Assembly (NCBI GenBank): GCA_013334545.1
Contig: JAAXXJ010000070.1
Location: 1 to 12,066, forward strand
Length of the DNA stretch: 12,066 nucleotides
From: Nitrospirota bacterium
GTDB taxonomy: Bacteria > Nitrospirota > UBA9217
Direction: 5' to 3'
Below, piece after piece: positions 1 to 6,762 of this stretch. The notes below the pieces were generated by a model. The model was not told where the DNA came from and searched no databases. It was given only the letters and a program-made list of their open reading frames with translations. The stretch's first letter is position 1. Each line of letters starts with the position of its first letter. Both the position numbers and the translations under genes were made by a program.

Positions 1-1
1 G

Positions 2-1114
2 TATCCGCTGGCCGTGAAGAACCTGGGCGTGGCCATTCAGCAGGCCCGGGCGCTTGGCCTGCTCGGCAAGAACATCCTGGGCAGCGGCCTCGATTTCGAC
101 TGTGAGATCAAGGAAGGCGCCGGCGCCTTCGTCTGCGGCGAGTCCACGGCGCTGGTCGCGTCCATCGAGGGCCAGCGCGGCATGCCGCGCCCCCGCCCGC
201 CGCGGCTCTCCGAGGCGGCAGGCGGCCTCTGGGGCATGCCTACCAACCTGAACAACGTCGAGACCTTCGCGAACGTGCCGACCATCTTCACCAAAGGCCT
301 CGATTACTATATTTCCATCGGCACGGAAAAATCGAAAGGCACGAAGGTCTTCGCCCTGACCGGCAAGATCAAGAACACGGGCCTCATCGAGGTCCCCATG
401 GGCATCACGCTCCGGGAGATCATCTTCGACATCGGCGGCGGCATGTTGAATCCCGATAAGGAGTTCAAGGCCGTCCAGACCGGCGGCCCCTCGGGCGGCT
501 GCATCCCTGCCCAGTTCCTGGACATGCCCGTGGACTTCGATTCCCTTGCCACGGTGGGCTCCATCATGGGCTCCGGCGGCATGGTGGTCATGGACGAGGA
601 CGACTGCATGGTCGACGTGGCCAAGTACTTCCTCTCCTTCACGAAGAGCGAGTCCTGCGGCAAGTGCCCGCCCTGCCGCGTCGGCACCTGGCAGATGTAC
701 GAGCTCCTCGACAAGATCACCTCGGGAAAAGGCGAGGACGGGGACATCGACCGGCTTGAGAAGTTGGGCAAGCTGATCGTCGCCGGTTCGCTGTGCGGCC
801 TCGGGAACAGTGCACCGAACCCGGTGCTCTCCACCATCAAGTACTTCCGCGAGGAATACGAGGAGCATGTGCGCGACAAGTTCTGCCGCGCCAAGCGCTG
901 CCAGGGCCTTGGCATGTTCCGCATCCGGCCCGAGCACTGCATCCTCTGCGGGCTCTGCAAGACGGCCTGCGCCTTCGACGCGGTCGTCGAGCTCCGCGAC
1001 AGGTTCTACATCGACCAGGACTACTGCACCAAGTGCAAGGCATGCTATGGGGTCTGCCCCACGCAGGCAATCGTAGTCGAGAAGGGAGGGGCCCATGTCA
1101 AAGCAGGAAAGTAA
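2..1114 (+). CDS. nuoF: NADH-binding flavoprotein subunit, NuoF/HydB type (5'-truncated)
   Basis: This is the C-terminal part of an NADH:acceptor oxidoreductase flavoprotein subunit; the reading frame is open from base 2, so the start and the NADH-binding N-terminus lie outside. Visible in order: the FMN-site motif GAGAFVCGE (about nt 116-142), the RGMPRPRPP loop, the SLBB-like region, and the N3-type [4Fe-4S] site SESCGKCPPCRVG (about nt 647-685), whose fourth cysteine is in SLCGLG (nt 794-796). A C-terminal 2x[4Fe-4S] ferredoxin domain follows, with two CxxCxxCxxxC runs (about nt 936-970 and 1025-1060). Complex I NuoF normally ends after N3. The extra ferredoxin tail is the arrangement of HydB/HymB-type subunits of NAD-linked hydrogenases and electron-bifurcating enzymes. 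It overlaps the next FeS gene by 20 nt, so the two are probably translationally coupled. A NuoE-like partner would be expected just upstream. The family call is firm; the true partner enzyme is inferred from context. Confidence 0.93.
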   Translation, partial: YPLAVKNLGVAIQQARALGLLGKNILGSGLDFDCEIKEGAGAFVCGESTALVASIEGQRGMPRPRPPRLSEAAGGLWGMPTNLNNVETFANVPTIFTKGLDYYISIGTEKSKGTKVFALTGKIKNTGLIEVPMGITLREIIFDIGGGMLNPDKEFKAVQTGGPSGGCIPAQFLDMPVDFDSLATVGSIMGSGGMVVMDEDDCMVDVAKYFLSFTKSESCGKCPPCRVGTWQMYELLDKITSGKGEDGDIDRLEKLGKLIVAGSLCGLGNSAPNPVLSTIKYFREEYEEHVRDKFCRAKRCQGLGMFRIRPEHCILCGLCKTACAFDAVVELRDRFYIDQDYCTKCKACYGVCPTQAIVVEKGGAHVKAGK

Positions 1115-1766
1115 GTGCCCCGTCAACGCGACCCGGCTGAAGCTGGCGTTCTTCTACAACGACGATCCCAAGACCGGCATGTGCTCCAAGTGCCACCCCT
1201 GCAAACTCGGGATCTTCGATGCCATCAAGATCTTCGAGGCCATCCAGGCGGGCCACGGCAGCGCGAAGCACGCGGCTCAGCTGGCGCGCATCGCCGCCGA
1301 CGTGAAGGATGGCGGCATGTGCAAGAAGGGGAAGGACCACGCTGATATTCTCGCCGCGTTCCTTGCCCAGCATAAGGACGATCTGCAGCGGCATATTGAC
1401 GGCGTCTGCGGCCACCGCGAATGCGCGGCCCTCGTGACCTACGAGATCGACCCCGACAAATGCACCATGTGCGACAAGTGCCGCGAGGTCTGCAAGGATT
1501 TCGCCATCGAAGGCCAGAAGGCCGTGGCGTTTAAGGGCGGGTTCACGCCCTACCGCATTCGGCAGCGGCGCTGCACGCACTGCGGCGAGTGTATCAAGGT
1601 TTGCCCCGAGGGCGCCGTGGTCATCGTGGAGAAGGTACGCGAGGAAGCAGCCAAGGAGCCCCTGCGGACCCTCGTCTGCACCTGCGATGTCAGCGGCAAG
1701 CCGACCGGCAAGGCCCCTGTCTGCTCGATCCACGATATGGCGGAGACCATATCGCCGGGGAAGTAG
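1095..1766 (+). CDS. Stand-alone iron-sulfur protein resembling the NuoF C-terminal half
   Basis: This is a 223-residue cysteine-rich electron-transfer protein, probably cytoplasmic: no signal peptide or membrane segment is seen. Residues 28-80 carry MCSKCHPCKLG (C30, C33, C36) with a later C76 in GGMCKKG. This is the pattern of the NuoF N3 [4Fe-4S] site, but with no flavin or NADH domain before it. C105 and C110 sit in the link. Two ferredoxin-type runs follow: C123/C126/C129/C133 and C160/C163/C166/C170. A tail has C195, C197 and C210. The domain order therefore copies the end of the gene just upstream, which suggests duplication of that half or recruitment of a related module. The ATG overlaps the upstream stop by 20 nt and has GGGAGG at nt 1084-1089, a good spacing. 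A likely role is electron relay between the NuoF/NuoG-like proteins and the carbon monoxide dehydrogenase, in place of CooF; that role is inferred. I do not know a standard gene name for it. Confidence 0.88.
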   Translation: MSKQESKCPVNATRLKLAFFYNDDPKTGMCSKCHPCKLGIFDAIKIFEAIQAGHGSAKHAAQLARIAADVKDGGMCKKGKDHADILAAFLAQHKDDLQRHIDGVCGHRECAALVTYEIDPDKCTMCDKCREVCKDFAIEGQKAVAFKGGFTPYRIRQRRCTHCGECIKVCPEGAVVIVEKVREEAAKEPLRTLVCTCDVSGKPTGKAPVCSIHDMAETISPGK

Positions 1767-1799
1767 GAGCAGTAAGCATTGGAAACGTCACAGGGTGAA

Positions 1800-1850
1800 T
1801 AGTAAATTTCAAATATGCAATTTGCACTTCACAATTTACGATAAAACGAA
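1800..1850. repeat. AT-rich gap with short AATTT/AAATT inverted repeats
   Basis: The 104-bp gap between two genes of a GC-rich cluster is strikingly AT-rich. It contains the inverted pair GTAAATT (1802-1808) and AATTTAC (1833-1839), and inside it CAAAT (1810-1814) pairs with ATTTG (1820-1824) around a 5-nt loop. It ends in an AT-rich run before the ribosome site GGAGG (1861-1865) of the next gene. It could be a small mobile or scattered repeat, a weak hairpin, or a binding site. No clear T-tract follows the hairpin, so it is not called a terminator. Confidence 0.45.
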
Positions 1851-1870
1851 CGTGTAATTCGGAGGCTGCT

Positions 1871-4033
1871 ATGACGACGAAGATGGTGAACATGGAGTTC
1901 GACGGGAAGGCGTACCAAGTGCCCGAGGGCATGACGTTGGTCGACGCCGCCGCGACGGTGGGGGTCCACATCCCGAACCTCTGCCACATCAAGGAGCTTC
2001 GCGGCGTGGGCGCCTGCCGCATGTGCATGGTGGAGATCGAGGGCATGAAGACCCCGGTAACCGGCTGCACCACCCGCACCAAGGAGGGGATGAAGGTCCA
2101 GACCAAGACCCCCAAGGTTGAAGAGATCCGAAAGTTCGTGACCGACCTGATCCTGTCCTTCCACCCCTTGGATTGTATGACCTGCCCCAAGGCCGGCGCC
2201 TGCGACCTCCAGCGCTACGCCGCTGACCTGAAGATCCAGGAATCCTCGTTCGGCAGGAAGAGCTTTAACTACCCGCTGAACGACCGTAGCCCCTTCATCA
2301 CCATTGACAATAACTACTGCATTCTCTGCGGCCGGTGCGTTCGGGTCTGCAAGGAGCAGAACACGAACGTTCTCGACTTTATGGGCCGCGGTATCACCTC
2401 CAAGGTCTCGACGGCCCTGGACAAGCCGCTCCATGAATCGGGCTGCACCTTCTGCGGCAGCTGCATCGACGCCTGCCCCGTGAATACCATCATGGAGCGC
2501 GACCGCTGGCAGCACGGCCGGGAGTGGGACCTCGCAAAGCATGACGCGGTCTGTACGGTCTGCGGTTCAGGCTGCAGCGTGGTCGTCTCCAAGAAGGATG
2601 AGAAGATCGTCAAGGTGAACGCGAAGGAAGACAACGGGTACATCTGCGCGATCGGCCGGTTCGGCTTCGACGCGCACCGCTCGGCGAACCGCGTCACCAC
2701 GCCGATGAAACGGGAAGGCAAGAAGCTCGTGCAGACGACCTGGAGCGAGGCGCTCAAGATCGCGGCCGACGGCCTGAAGAAGGCCGGGGCCAACGCCGGG
2801 TTCATCGTTTCAGGCTCGCTCACGAACGAAGAGGCCATGGCGGTGCAGTCCCTCGCCCGCGACACGACGGGGAGCGCCAACATCGACACGCCGGCATCGG
2901 CCTATGCGGGCGGCTTGCTCAGCGCCCTGCGTGCGGTCTACGGCGACGCGGGCATCGGGATCGCGTCCCAGGCGGACCTGAGAACGGCCGACGCCGTGGT
3001 CGTGATCGGCGCCGATCCGTCGCAGAAGAAGCAGACCATGCAGGAAGCAGATGTCATGATCCGCCGCCGCGCCCAGGCTGGCGCCAAGGTGATCGTGGTA
3101 AGCACGGAAAAGACGGATCTCGCCCATCACGCGAACGCCATCCTGCTCCAGCTCAAGGCCGGCACCGATACGCCGCTGCTCGCGGGCCTCATGACCGCGG
3201 CGCTTGCCGAAGGCGCTGCCCCGTCCGCGAAAGGCCTCGACGCCCTGAAAAAGTCGCTGGTGACGGTCGAAGCGGCCGCCTCGGCGTCCGGTGTTGCCGC
3301 AGAGCAGATCATTGCGGCGGCCAAGGCCTATGCCGCTGCGAAGAATCCCGTAATTGTGATCGGCACAGGCATCTCGGCCAGTGAGGAAGCGTCGATGCAG
3401 GTGCTGAACCTGGCGCTGCTGAAGGACGCAGGCGTGCTGCCGCTCCTGCCCGAGGCAAACGCCCTTGGTGTGATGCAGATGGGTTGCCTCGCGGACCTGG
3501 GACCGGGTTTTGCCAAGGTCAAGAAGGCGGGCAAGGGATATGCGGACATGAGGGCCGGCATGCAAGCGCTCTTTGTCGCCGGGAATGTTCCCGATCCAGA
3601 TCTGAAATCGGACTTCCTCGTTGTTCAAACGAGCCATCTGACCGCTCTCGCGGAGAAGGCCGACGTGGTGCTGCCTATGGCGGCGCTGTACGAGCGGGGC
3701 GGTACGATCGTCACGACCTACGGGCAGCAGAAGACGTTTACTGCCGCTCAGGATCCCGAAGGCGTGGCCAAGGACGGGGCTGACATCGCTGCTGAACTGT
3801 CGCTCGTGCTGAACAAGGCCAAGGGCTTCACGGTGAAAGACGTTACTGCTGACGCGAAAAAGGCCAAGGCCGCGAAGCTCGCCGTTGCGGCGTTCAAGCC
3901 CGTAGCTGCGAAGGCCGGGAAGCCTGCATCGGAGTCCACGACCGCCATCCTCATGGCACTGAACGCCGGACTGCTGGCGCAGTCTGCGGTCAAGAAGGTG
4001 CTCGTGGTTCAGGAAGCAGTGACGAAGCGATAA
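1871..4033 (+). CDS. nuoG: NuoG-like FeS/molybdopterin-fold large subunit, apparently without Mo ligand
   Basis: This is a 720-residue soluble electron-wiring subunit. N-terminal order: a [2Fe-2S] site (C38, C49, C52, C66); the NuoG His/Cys [4Fe-4S] site (H98, C102, C105, C111); two ferredoxin clusters (C150/153/156/160 and C192/195/198/202); then a molybdopterin-type [4Fe-4S] site (C228, C231, C235, C259). A molybdopterin oxidoreductase fold fills roughly residues 270-650. In formate dehydrogenases of this layout a Cys or Sec Mo ligand follows the NEE...ARxxxG segment. Here the matching stretch (about 330-348) reads ANIDTPASAYAGG with no Cys and no in-frame TGA, so catalysis at Mo is unlikely, as in complex I NuoG. 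The tail (about 640-690) is Lys/Ala-rich. The start is supported by GGAGG five bases upstream. It probably pairs with the NuoF-like subunit and passes electrons between NAD(H) and the FeS partners or CooS. A pseudo-formate-dehydrogenase origin is the alternative wording. Confidence 0.88.
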   Translation: MTTKMVNMEFDGKAYQVPEGMTLVDAAATVGVHIPNLCHIKELRGVGACRMCMVEIEGMKTPVTGCTTRTKEGMKVQTKTPKVEEIRKFVTDLILSFHPLDCMTCPKAGACDLQRYAADLKIQESSFGRKSFNYPLNDRSPFITIDNNYCILCGRCVRVCKEQNTNVLDFMGRGITSKVSTALDKPLHESGCTFCGSCIDACPVNTIMERDRWQHGREWDLAKHDAVCTVCGSGCSVVVSKKDEKIVKVNAKEDNGYICAIGRFGFDAHRSANRVTTPMKREGKKLVQTTWSEALKIAADGLKKAGANAGFIVSGSLTNEEAMAVQSLARDTTGSANIDTPASAYAGGLLSALRAVYGDAGIGIASQADLRTADAVVVIGADPSQKKQTMQEADVMIRRRAQAGAKVIVVSTEKTDLAHHANAILLQLKAGTDTPLLAGLMTAALAEGAAPSAKGLDALKKSLVTVEAAASASGVAAEQIIAAAKAYAAAKNPVIVIGTGISASEEASMQVLNLALLKDAGVLPLLPEANALGVMQMGCLADLGPGFAKVKKAGKGYADMRAGMQALFVAGNVPDPDLKSDFLVVQTSHLTALAEKADVVLPMAALYERGGTIVTTYGQQKTFTAAQDPEGVAKDGADIAAELSLVLNKAKGFTVKDVTADAKKAKAAKLAVAAFKPVAAKAGKPASESTTAILMALNAGLLAQSAVKKVLVVQEAVTKR

Positions 4034-4062
4034 CCGGGGGTTCAAGCCGGAGCGGCAGATGT

Positions 4063-4091
4063 CCTTCAGCCAGGATTTTAGCTGCTGAAGG
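4063..4091 (+). other. Stem-loop between the NuoG-like gene and cooS
   Basis: The arms CCTTCAGC (4063-4070) and GCTGAAGG (4084-4091) pair perfectly over 8 bp around a 13-nt loop. No T-run follows, so it is not a standard intrinsic terminator. It could protect the 3' end of the upstream mRNA, act as a processing site, or be part of the control region. Confidence 0.4.
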
Positions 4092-4109
4092 GGCAGTGCG
4101 TAACTTCCT

Positions 4110-4139
4110 GTGGCATTTTTCTGTGCTCTTTCGTATAAT
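4110..4139 (+). promoter_or_regulatory. Putative sigma70-type promoter for cooS
   Basis: A perfect TATAAT lies at 4134-4139. The best -35 is GTGGCA (4110-4115), 4 of 6 to consensus with an 18-bp spacer, in a locally T-rich stretch. Transcription would begin near 4146, giving a leader of about 70 nt. A sigma54 reading (TGGCA followed by TGTGCT) was considered, but the GG-GC spacing is 11 instead of 10. It would let cooS be expressed separately from the NuoF/NuoG-like genes. Confidence 0.42.
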
Positions 4140-4159
4140 GCACCTCGTTCCAATAAATC

Positions 4160-4181
4160 GGGCGGTTTTCGCCCCCTTTTT
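4160..4181 (+). terminator. Terminator-like hairpin in the cooS leader (possible attenuator)
   Basis: GGGCG (4160-4164) pairs with CGCCC (4170-4174) around the loop GTTTT. After two more Cs comes TTTTT (4177-4181). The stem is short but all GC. It may end transcription arriving from the NuoG-like gene. However, it also lies about 20 bp downstream of the predicted promoter and ahead of the ribosome site AAAGGAGA (4197-4204), so it would be inside the cooS leader and could act as an attenuator. Confidence 0.42.
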
Positions 4182-4215
4182 GGTACATGTCGACTGAAAG
4201 GAGATCGTAACGACC

Positions 4216-6195
4216 ATGAAGGAAAATATGAGATCCGTAGATCCTGCTGCCCAGGTGCTGCTGAAGGTGGCCGGGCAGAAGAACATGACAACGTCCTTCG
4301 ACCGCGCTGAAAAGCTCAAGCCCTGTCCGATCGGACACCAGGGAGCCTGCTGCAAGATCTGCCACATGGGCCCCTGCCGCCTGGTAGGCAAAGAAGACGA
4401 GGCCCAGGGCGTATGCGGCGCAACGCTGCCGGTAGTGACGGCACGGAACTTCGCCCGCATGGTCGCCGCGGGCACCGCGGCCCACTCCGACCATGCCCGC
4501 GACCTAGCGAACACCCTCCTCGCTGCCGCGCGCGGCGAGGCCAAAGACTTCAAGATCAAGGACGTGCGCAAGCTGAACCGTGTTGCCGGGTATCTCAACA
4601 TCAATATCGAAGGCAAGCCCGTGAACAAGGTGGCCGAGGAAGTGGCCCTCAAGTTCATCGAGCAGTTCGGCCAGCAGAACGGCGAACTGGTCTATCTGTC
4701 CCGCGCGCCTAAGCGACGCCAGGAGATCTGGCGCAAGTTCCGCATCGCGCCGCGCGGCATCGACCGCGAGTGCGTCGAGATGCTGCACCGGACCGCCATG
4801 GGCGTGGACCAGGAACCGGAGAACATCATGCTCGGCGCCCTGCGCACGTCCCTCGCCGACGGCTGGGGCGGCTCCATGATCGGCACGGATATCTCGGATA
4901 TCCTGTTCGGCACGCCGCACCCGGTCACCGCGACCGCGAGCCTCGACGTTTTCAAGGAAGACTACGTGAACTTCGTGGTCCACGGCCATGAGCCGTCCTT
5001 CGCCGAGATACTCGTCGAGGCAACGGACGACGCTGAGATCGTCGCCTATGCCAAGTCCAAGGGCGCCAAAGGCGTGAACCTGGTGGGTATGTGCTGCACC
5101 GCGAACGAGATCCTGGTCCGGCACGGCATTGCCACGGCAGGCGGGTTCCTGCAGCAGGAACTCGGCCTGGTCACGGGCATGATCGAGGCCATGGCCGTCG
5201 ACGTCCAGTGCATCATGCCGGCGATCGGCCAGCTGGCCAAGAAGTTCCATACGAAGATCATCACCACGACGCCCAAGGGCAAGATGGTGGATGCGACCCA
5301 TATCGAGTATGACGAACACCATGCCATGGACATCGCAAAGAAGGTCCTGAAGATCGCCATCGACAACTTCCCGAACCGCAAGAAAGAGCTGGTGACCCAT
5401 GCCACGTTAAAGCAGCCCAACATGGTGGCCGGTTTCTCGGACGAGTACATCGAATACATGCAGGGCGGCCAGTATCGCGGCTCGTACCGCCCGCTGAACG
5501 ACGCCATCATCTCGGGCCGCATCCGCGGCGTGGTGGGCCTCGCAGGCTGCAACAATCCGCGCATCAGCCAGGACAGCATCCATAACTTCCTGGCCCGCGA
5601 GTTCATCAAGAACGACGTGCTCGTGGTCCAGACCGGCTGCTCGGCGCATGCGTCGGCCAAGGCCGGCTATTTGACGCCGGAGAACGCCATGGAGAACGCC
5701 GGACCGGGCCTCCGCCAGGTATGCGAGGCCATCGGCATCCCGCCTATCCTCCACCTAGGCTCGTGCGTTGACAACTCGCGCATCCTGACCATCGCCTCCC
5801 ACATCGCCGAGGAAGGCGGTCTGGGCGACGATATTGGCGGCCTCCCGGCCGTGGGCATCGGTCCTGAGTGGATGAGCGAAAAGGCCATAGCCATCGGGAC
5901 CTACTTCGTCGCTTCCGGTGTACCGATCATCTTTGGAGCAGGCTCCCCGGTCAGCGCGAGCAAGACGCTGAAGGACATCATGGAGAACAAGTGGTGGGAG
6001 CAGTTCACCGCGGGCTTCTACTTCGAGGAGGACCCGGGCAAGATCCTCGAACTCGCTCTGAAGCTCATCGACACCGCCCGCGAGAAGCTCAAGATCCGGA
6101 AGTACGAGCCCGGTGCTTTCGGGACCGAGCGCGTGCTCCTCGACATGAAGGCGCGTCGCGGCTCCTTTGCCACCCCGCACGGAGTGGATGTGTAG
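4216..6195 (+). CDS. cooS: Anaerobic Ni-Fe carbon monoxide dehydrogenase catalytic subunit
   Basis: It interconverts CO + H2O and CO2 + 2 electrons + 2 protons at a Ni-Fe-S C-cluster; it is a cytoplasmic homodimer in the family. The 659-residue length fits (usually about 620-680). D-cluster ligands are C37 and C45; B-cluster ligands are C46, C49, C54 and C67. C-cluster ligands are a His in VVHGHEP (256-260), C293/C294, C332, C445, C475 and C517 (GSCVDNSR). The acid-base lysine of the SEKA motif is K556, and H90/H93 match the proton-path histidines. All expected residues are therefore present. The C475-C517 spacing is shorter than I recall for characterised enzymes. The start at 4216 has AGGAG 12 nt upstream; ATG 4228 with its own GAAGGAA is an alternative that removes four residues. 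No cooF or cooC adjoins it, and no acetyl-CoA synthase gene is seen. Its NuoF/NuoG-like neighbours suggest coupling to NAD(H). The identity is very secure. Confidence 0.97.
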   Translation: MKENMRSVDPAAQVLLKVAGQKNMTTSFDRAEKLKPCPIGHQGACCKICHMGPCRLVGKEDEAQGVCGATLPVVTARNFARMVAAGTAAHSDHARDLANTLLAAARGEAKDFKIKDVRKLNRVAGYLNINIEGKPVNKVAEEVALKFIEQFGQQNGELVYLSRAPKRRQEIWRKFRIAPRGIDRECVEMLHRTAMGVDQEPENIMLGALRTSLADGWGGSMIGTDISDILFGTPHPVTATASLDVFKEDYVNFVVHGHEPSFAEILVEATDDAEIVAYAKSKGAKGVNLVGMCCTANEILVRHGIATAGGFLQQELGLVTGMIEAMAVDVQCIMPAIGQLAKKFHTKIITTTPKGKMVDATHIEYDEHHAMDIAKKVLKIAIDNFPNRKKELVTHATLKQPNMVAGFSDEYIEYMQGGQYRGSYRPLNDAIISGRIRGVVGLAGCNNPRISQDSIHNFLAREFIKNDVLVVQTGCSAHASAKAGYLTPENAMENAGPGLRQVCEAIGIPPILHLGSCVDNSRILTIASHIAEEGGLGDDIGGLPAVGIGPEWMSEKAIAIGTYFVASGVPIIFGAGSPVSASKTLKDIMENKWWEQFTAGFYFEEDPGKILELALKLIDTAREKLKIRKYEPGAFGTERVLLDMKARRGSFATPHGVDV

Positions 6196-6243
6196 CGTCG
6201 AAAACACTTCACCGCTGTTCTCTTCCTGAGAAAAGAACGCTTG

Positions 6244-6284
6244 AACGCCGGCTGGTCCCTGACCTGCCGGCGTTATTTTATCTT
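6244..6284 (+). terminator. Intrinsic terminator after cooS
   Basis: AACGCCGGC (6244-6252) pairs perfectly over 9 bp with GCCGGCGTT (6266-6274) around a 13-nt loop. It is followed by the T-rich tail ATTTTATCTT. It sits about 50 bp after the cooS stop and closes the redox cluster. Confidence 0.85.
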
Positions 6285-6517
6285 AGACATCTTCCTTGCA
6301 GCATAAATATCCTTCGAGTGCATTCTCGTTTCCCCAGCTGTTATCCCTGTCCGTTCACCACGTTTATTTTTTTGCCGAGTGCTCCTATTCTGCAGTGGAT
6401 CAGCGTTTGATTGCAGGTCCTTGTTCAGGAAGTGGGGCAGGTCCGCTCGTTCGTTCTGCTGGTATAGAGCGCCAGGTTCGCTTACGGGTAATACGAGGAG
6501 CTGTCCGGAGGAGGGTC

Positions 6518-6655
6518 GCAGGAAGGATCGCGTGAGCACAGGAGACGGAGCCGAGACGGCTGGACGCTGCCAAGCTTCCTGCACGGGGAAAGCATCGCAA
6601 CAGCACGGTGATCATGGCCCTTCGGGCATCGCATGCGGTATTTTCGGGCCCCGTG
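6518..6655 (+). ncRNA. Candidate structured RNA or regulatory fold
   Basis: Two adjacent nested folds are visible. The first has GCAGGAAG (6518-6525) facing CTTCCTGC (6575-6582), inside it GCGT (6530-6533) facing ACGC (6564-6567), and at the tip AGCCG-AGA-CGGCT (6549-6561). The second has CACGGGG (6582-6588) facing CCCCGTG (6649-6655), enclosing a GCCC-TTC-GGGC hairpin (6617-6627). The arms match no riboswitch or housekeeping RNA that I recognise; RNase P, SRP, tmRNA, c-di-GMP and cobalamin signatures were looked for and not found. The strand is uncertain, because inverted repeats fold on both. GC-rich sequence gives chance pairings, so confidence is low. Confidence 0.25.
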
Positions 6656-6656
6656 A

Positions 6657-6685
6657 CGAAAAAAAATGATGTGGGATGGCCACAT
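6657..6685 (-). terminator. Intrinsic terminator facing the - strand
   Basis: Read on the - strand, ATGTGG pairs with CCACAT over 6 bp around a 5-nt loop (6669-6685), then CA, then eight Ts (6659-6666 are eight As on the + strand). This is the layout of an intrinsic terminator, yet no - strand gene lies upstream of it (towards higher coordinates). It could end a short antisense or small RNA started near the pil promoter, or be a relic of a lost gene. Confidence 0.45.
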
Positions 6686-6762
6686 AATCTTGTATTCTCG
6701 CACGGATAAAACACAAGATGCTGTATGTGCTTGAAATAAATGAAATATTTTTGAGAATAGTC

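Larger units (their letters stand above)
6285..6762. other. About 480 bp with no credible gene
   Basis: No reading frame here has family resemblance, a good ribosome site or sensible composition on either strand; the open frames of up to about 100 codons look random. What it does hold is a block of inverted repeats (6518-6655), a - strand terminator-like hairpin (6657-6685), an 8-bp direct repeat GCATCGCA (6592-6599 and 6626-6633), and a repeated GCAGGTCC (near 6413 and 6438). An AT-rich run (about 6700-6760) may serve as an UP element for the promoter that follows. It is either a long regulatory leader region, an RNA gene, or decayed sequence. Confidence 0.55.

Noticed and set aside
4111..4127. 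Sigma54-type promoter ahead of cooS
   Set aside because: The TGGCA and TGTGCT elements resemble -24/-12 boxes, but GG and GC are separated by 11 bases, not 10.
2810..4291. Long - strand open frame (493 codons) opposite the NuoG-like gene
   Set aside because: It is antisense to a gene with clear family motifs, it is rich in Arg, Gly, Leu and His as expected from reverse reading of GC-rich codons, and it shows no recognisable domain.
4504..5400. - strand open frame (298 codons) opposite cooS
   Set aside because: It is antisense to cooS, whose ligand cysteines are intact; the composition is typical of a GC-driven shadow.
6412..6445. Repeated GCAGGTCC as a CRISPR or att-like repeat
   Set aside because: There are only two 8-bp copies about 25 bp apart, with no third copy and no associated genes.
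6480..6660. Known RNA genes (RNase P, SRP RNA, tmRNA, 6S, c-di-GMP or cobalamin riboswitch)
   Set aside because: None of the conserved core motifs of these families could be found in the stretch, although some short purine-rich runs look superficially similar.
6379..6714. Overlapping open frames of about 80-105 codons on both strands in the gap
   Set aside because: There is no family resemblance, no convincing ribosome site, and the translations are rich in Arg, Ser and Cys. Better explained as non-coding DNA.
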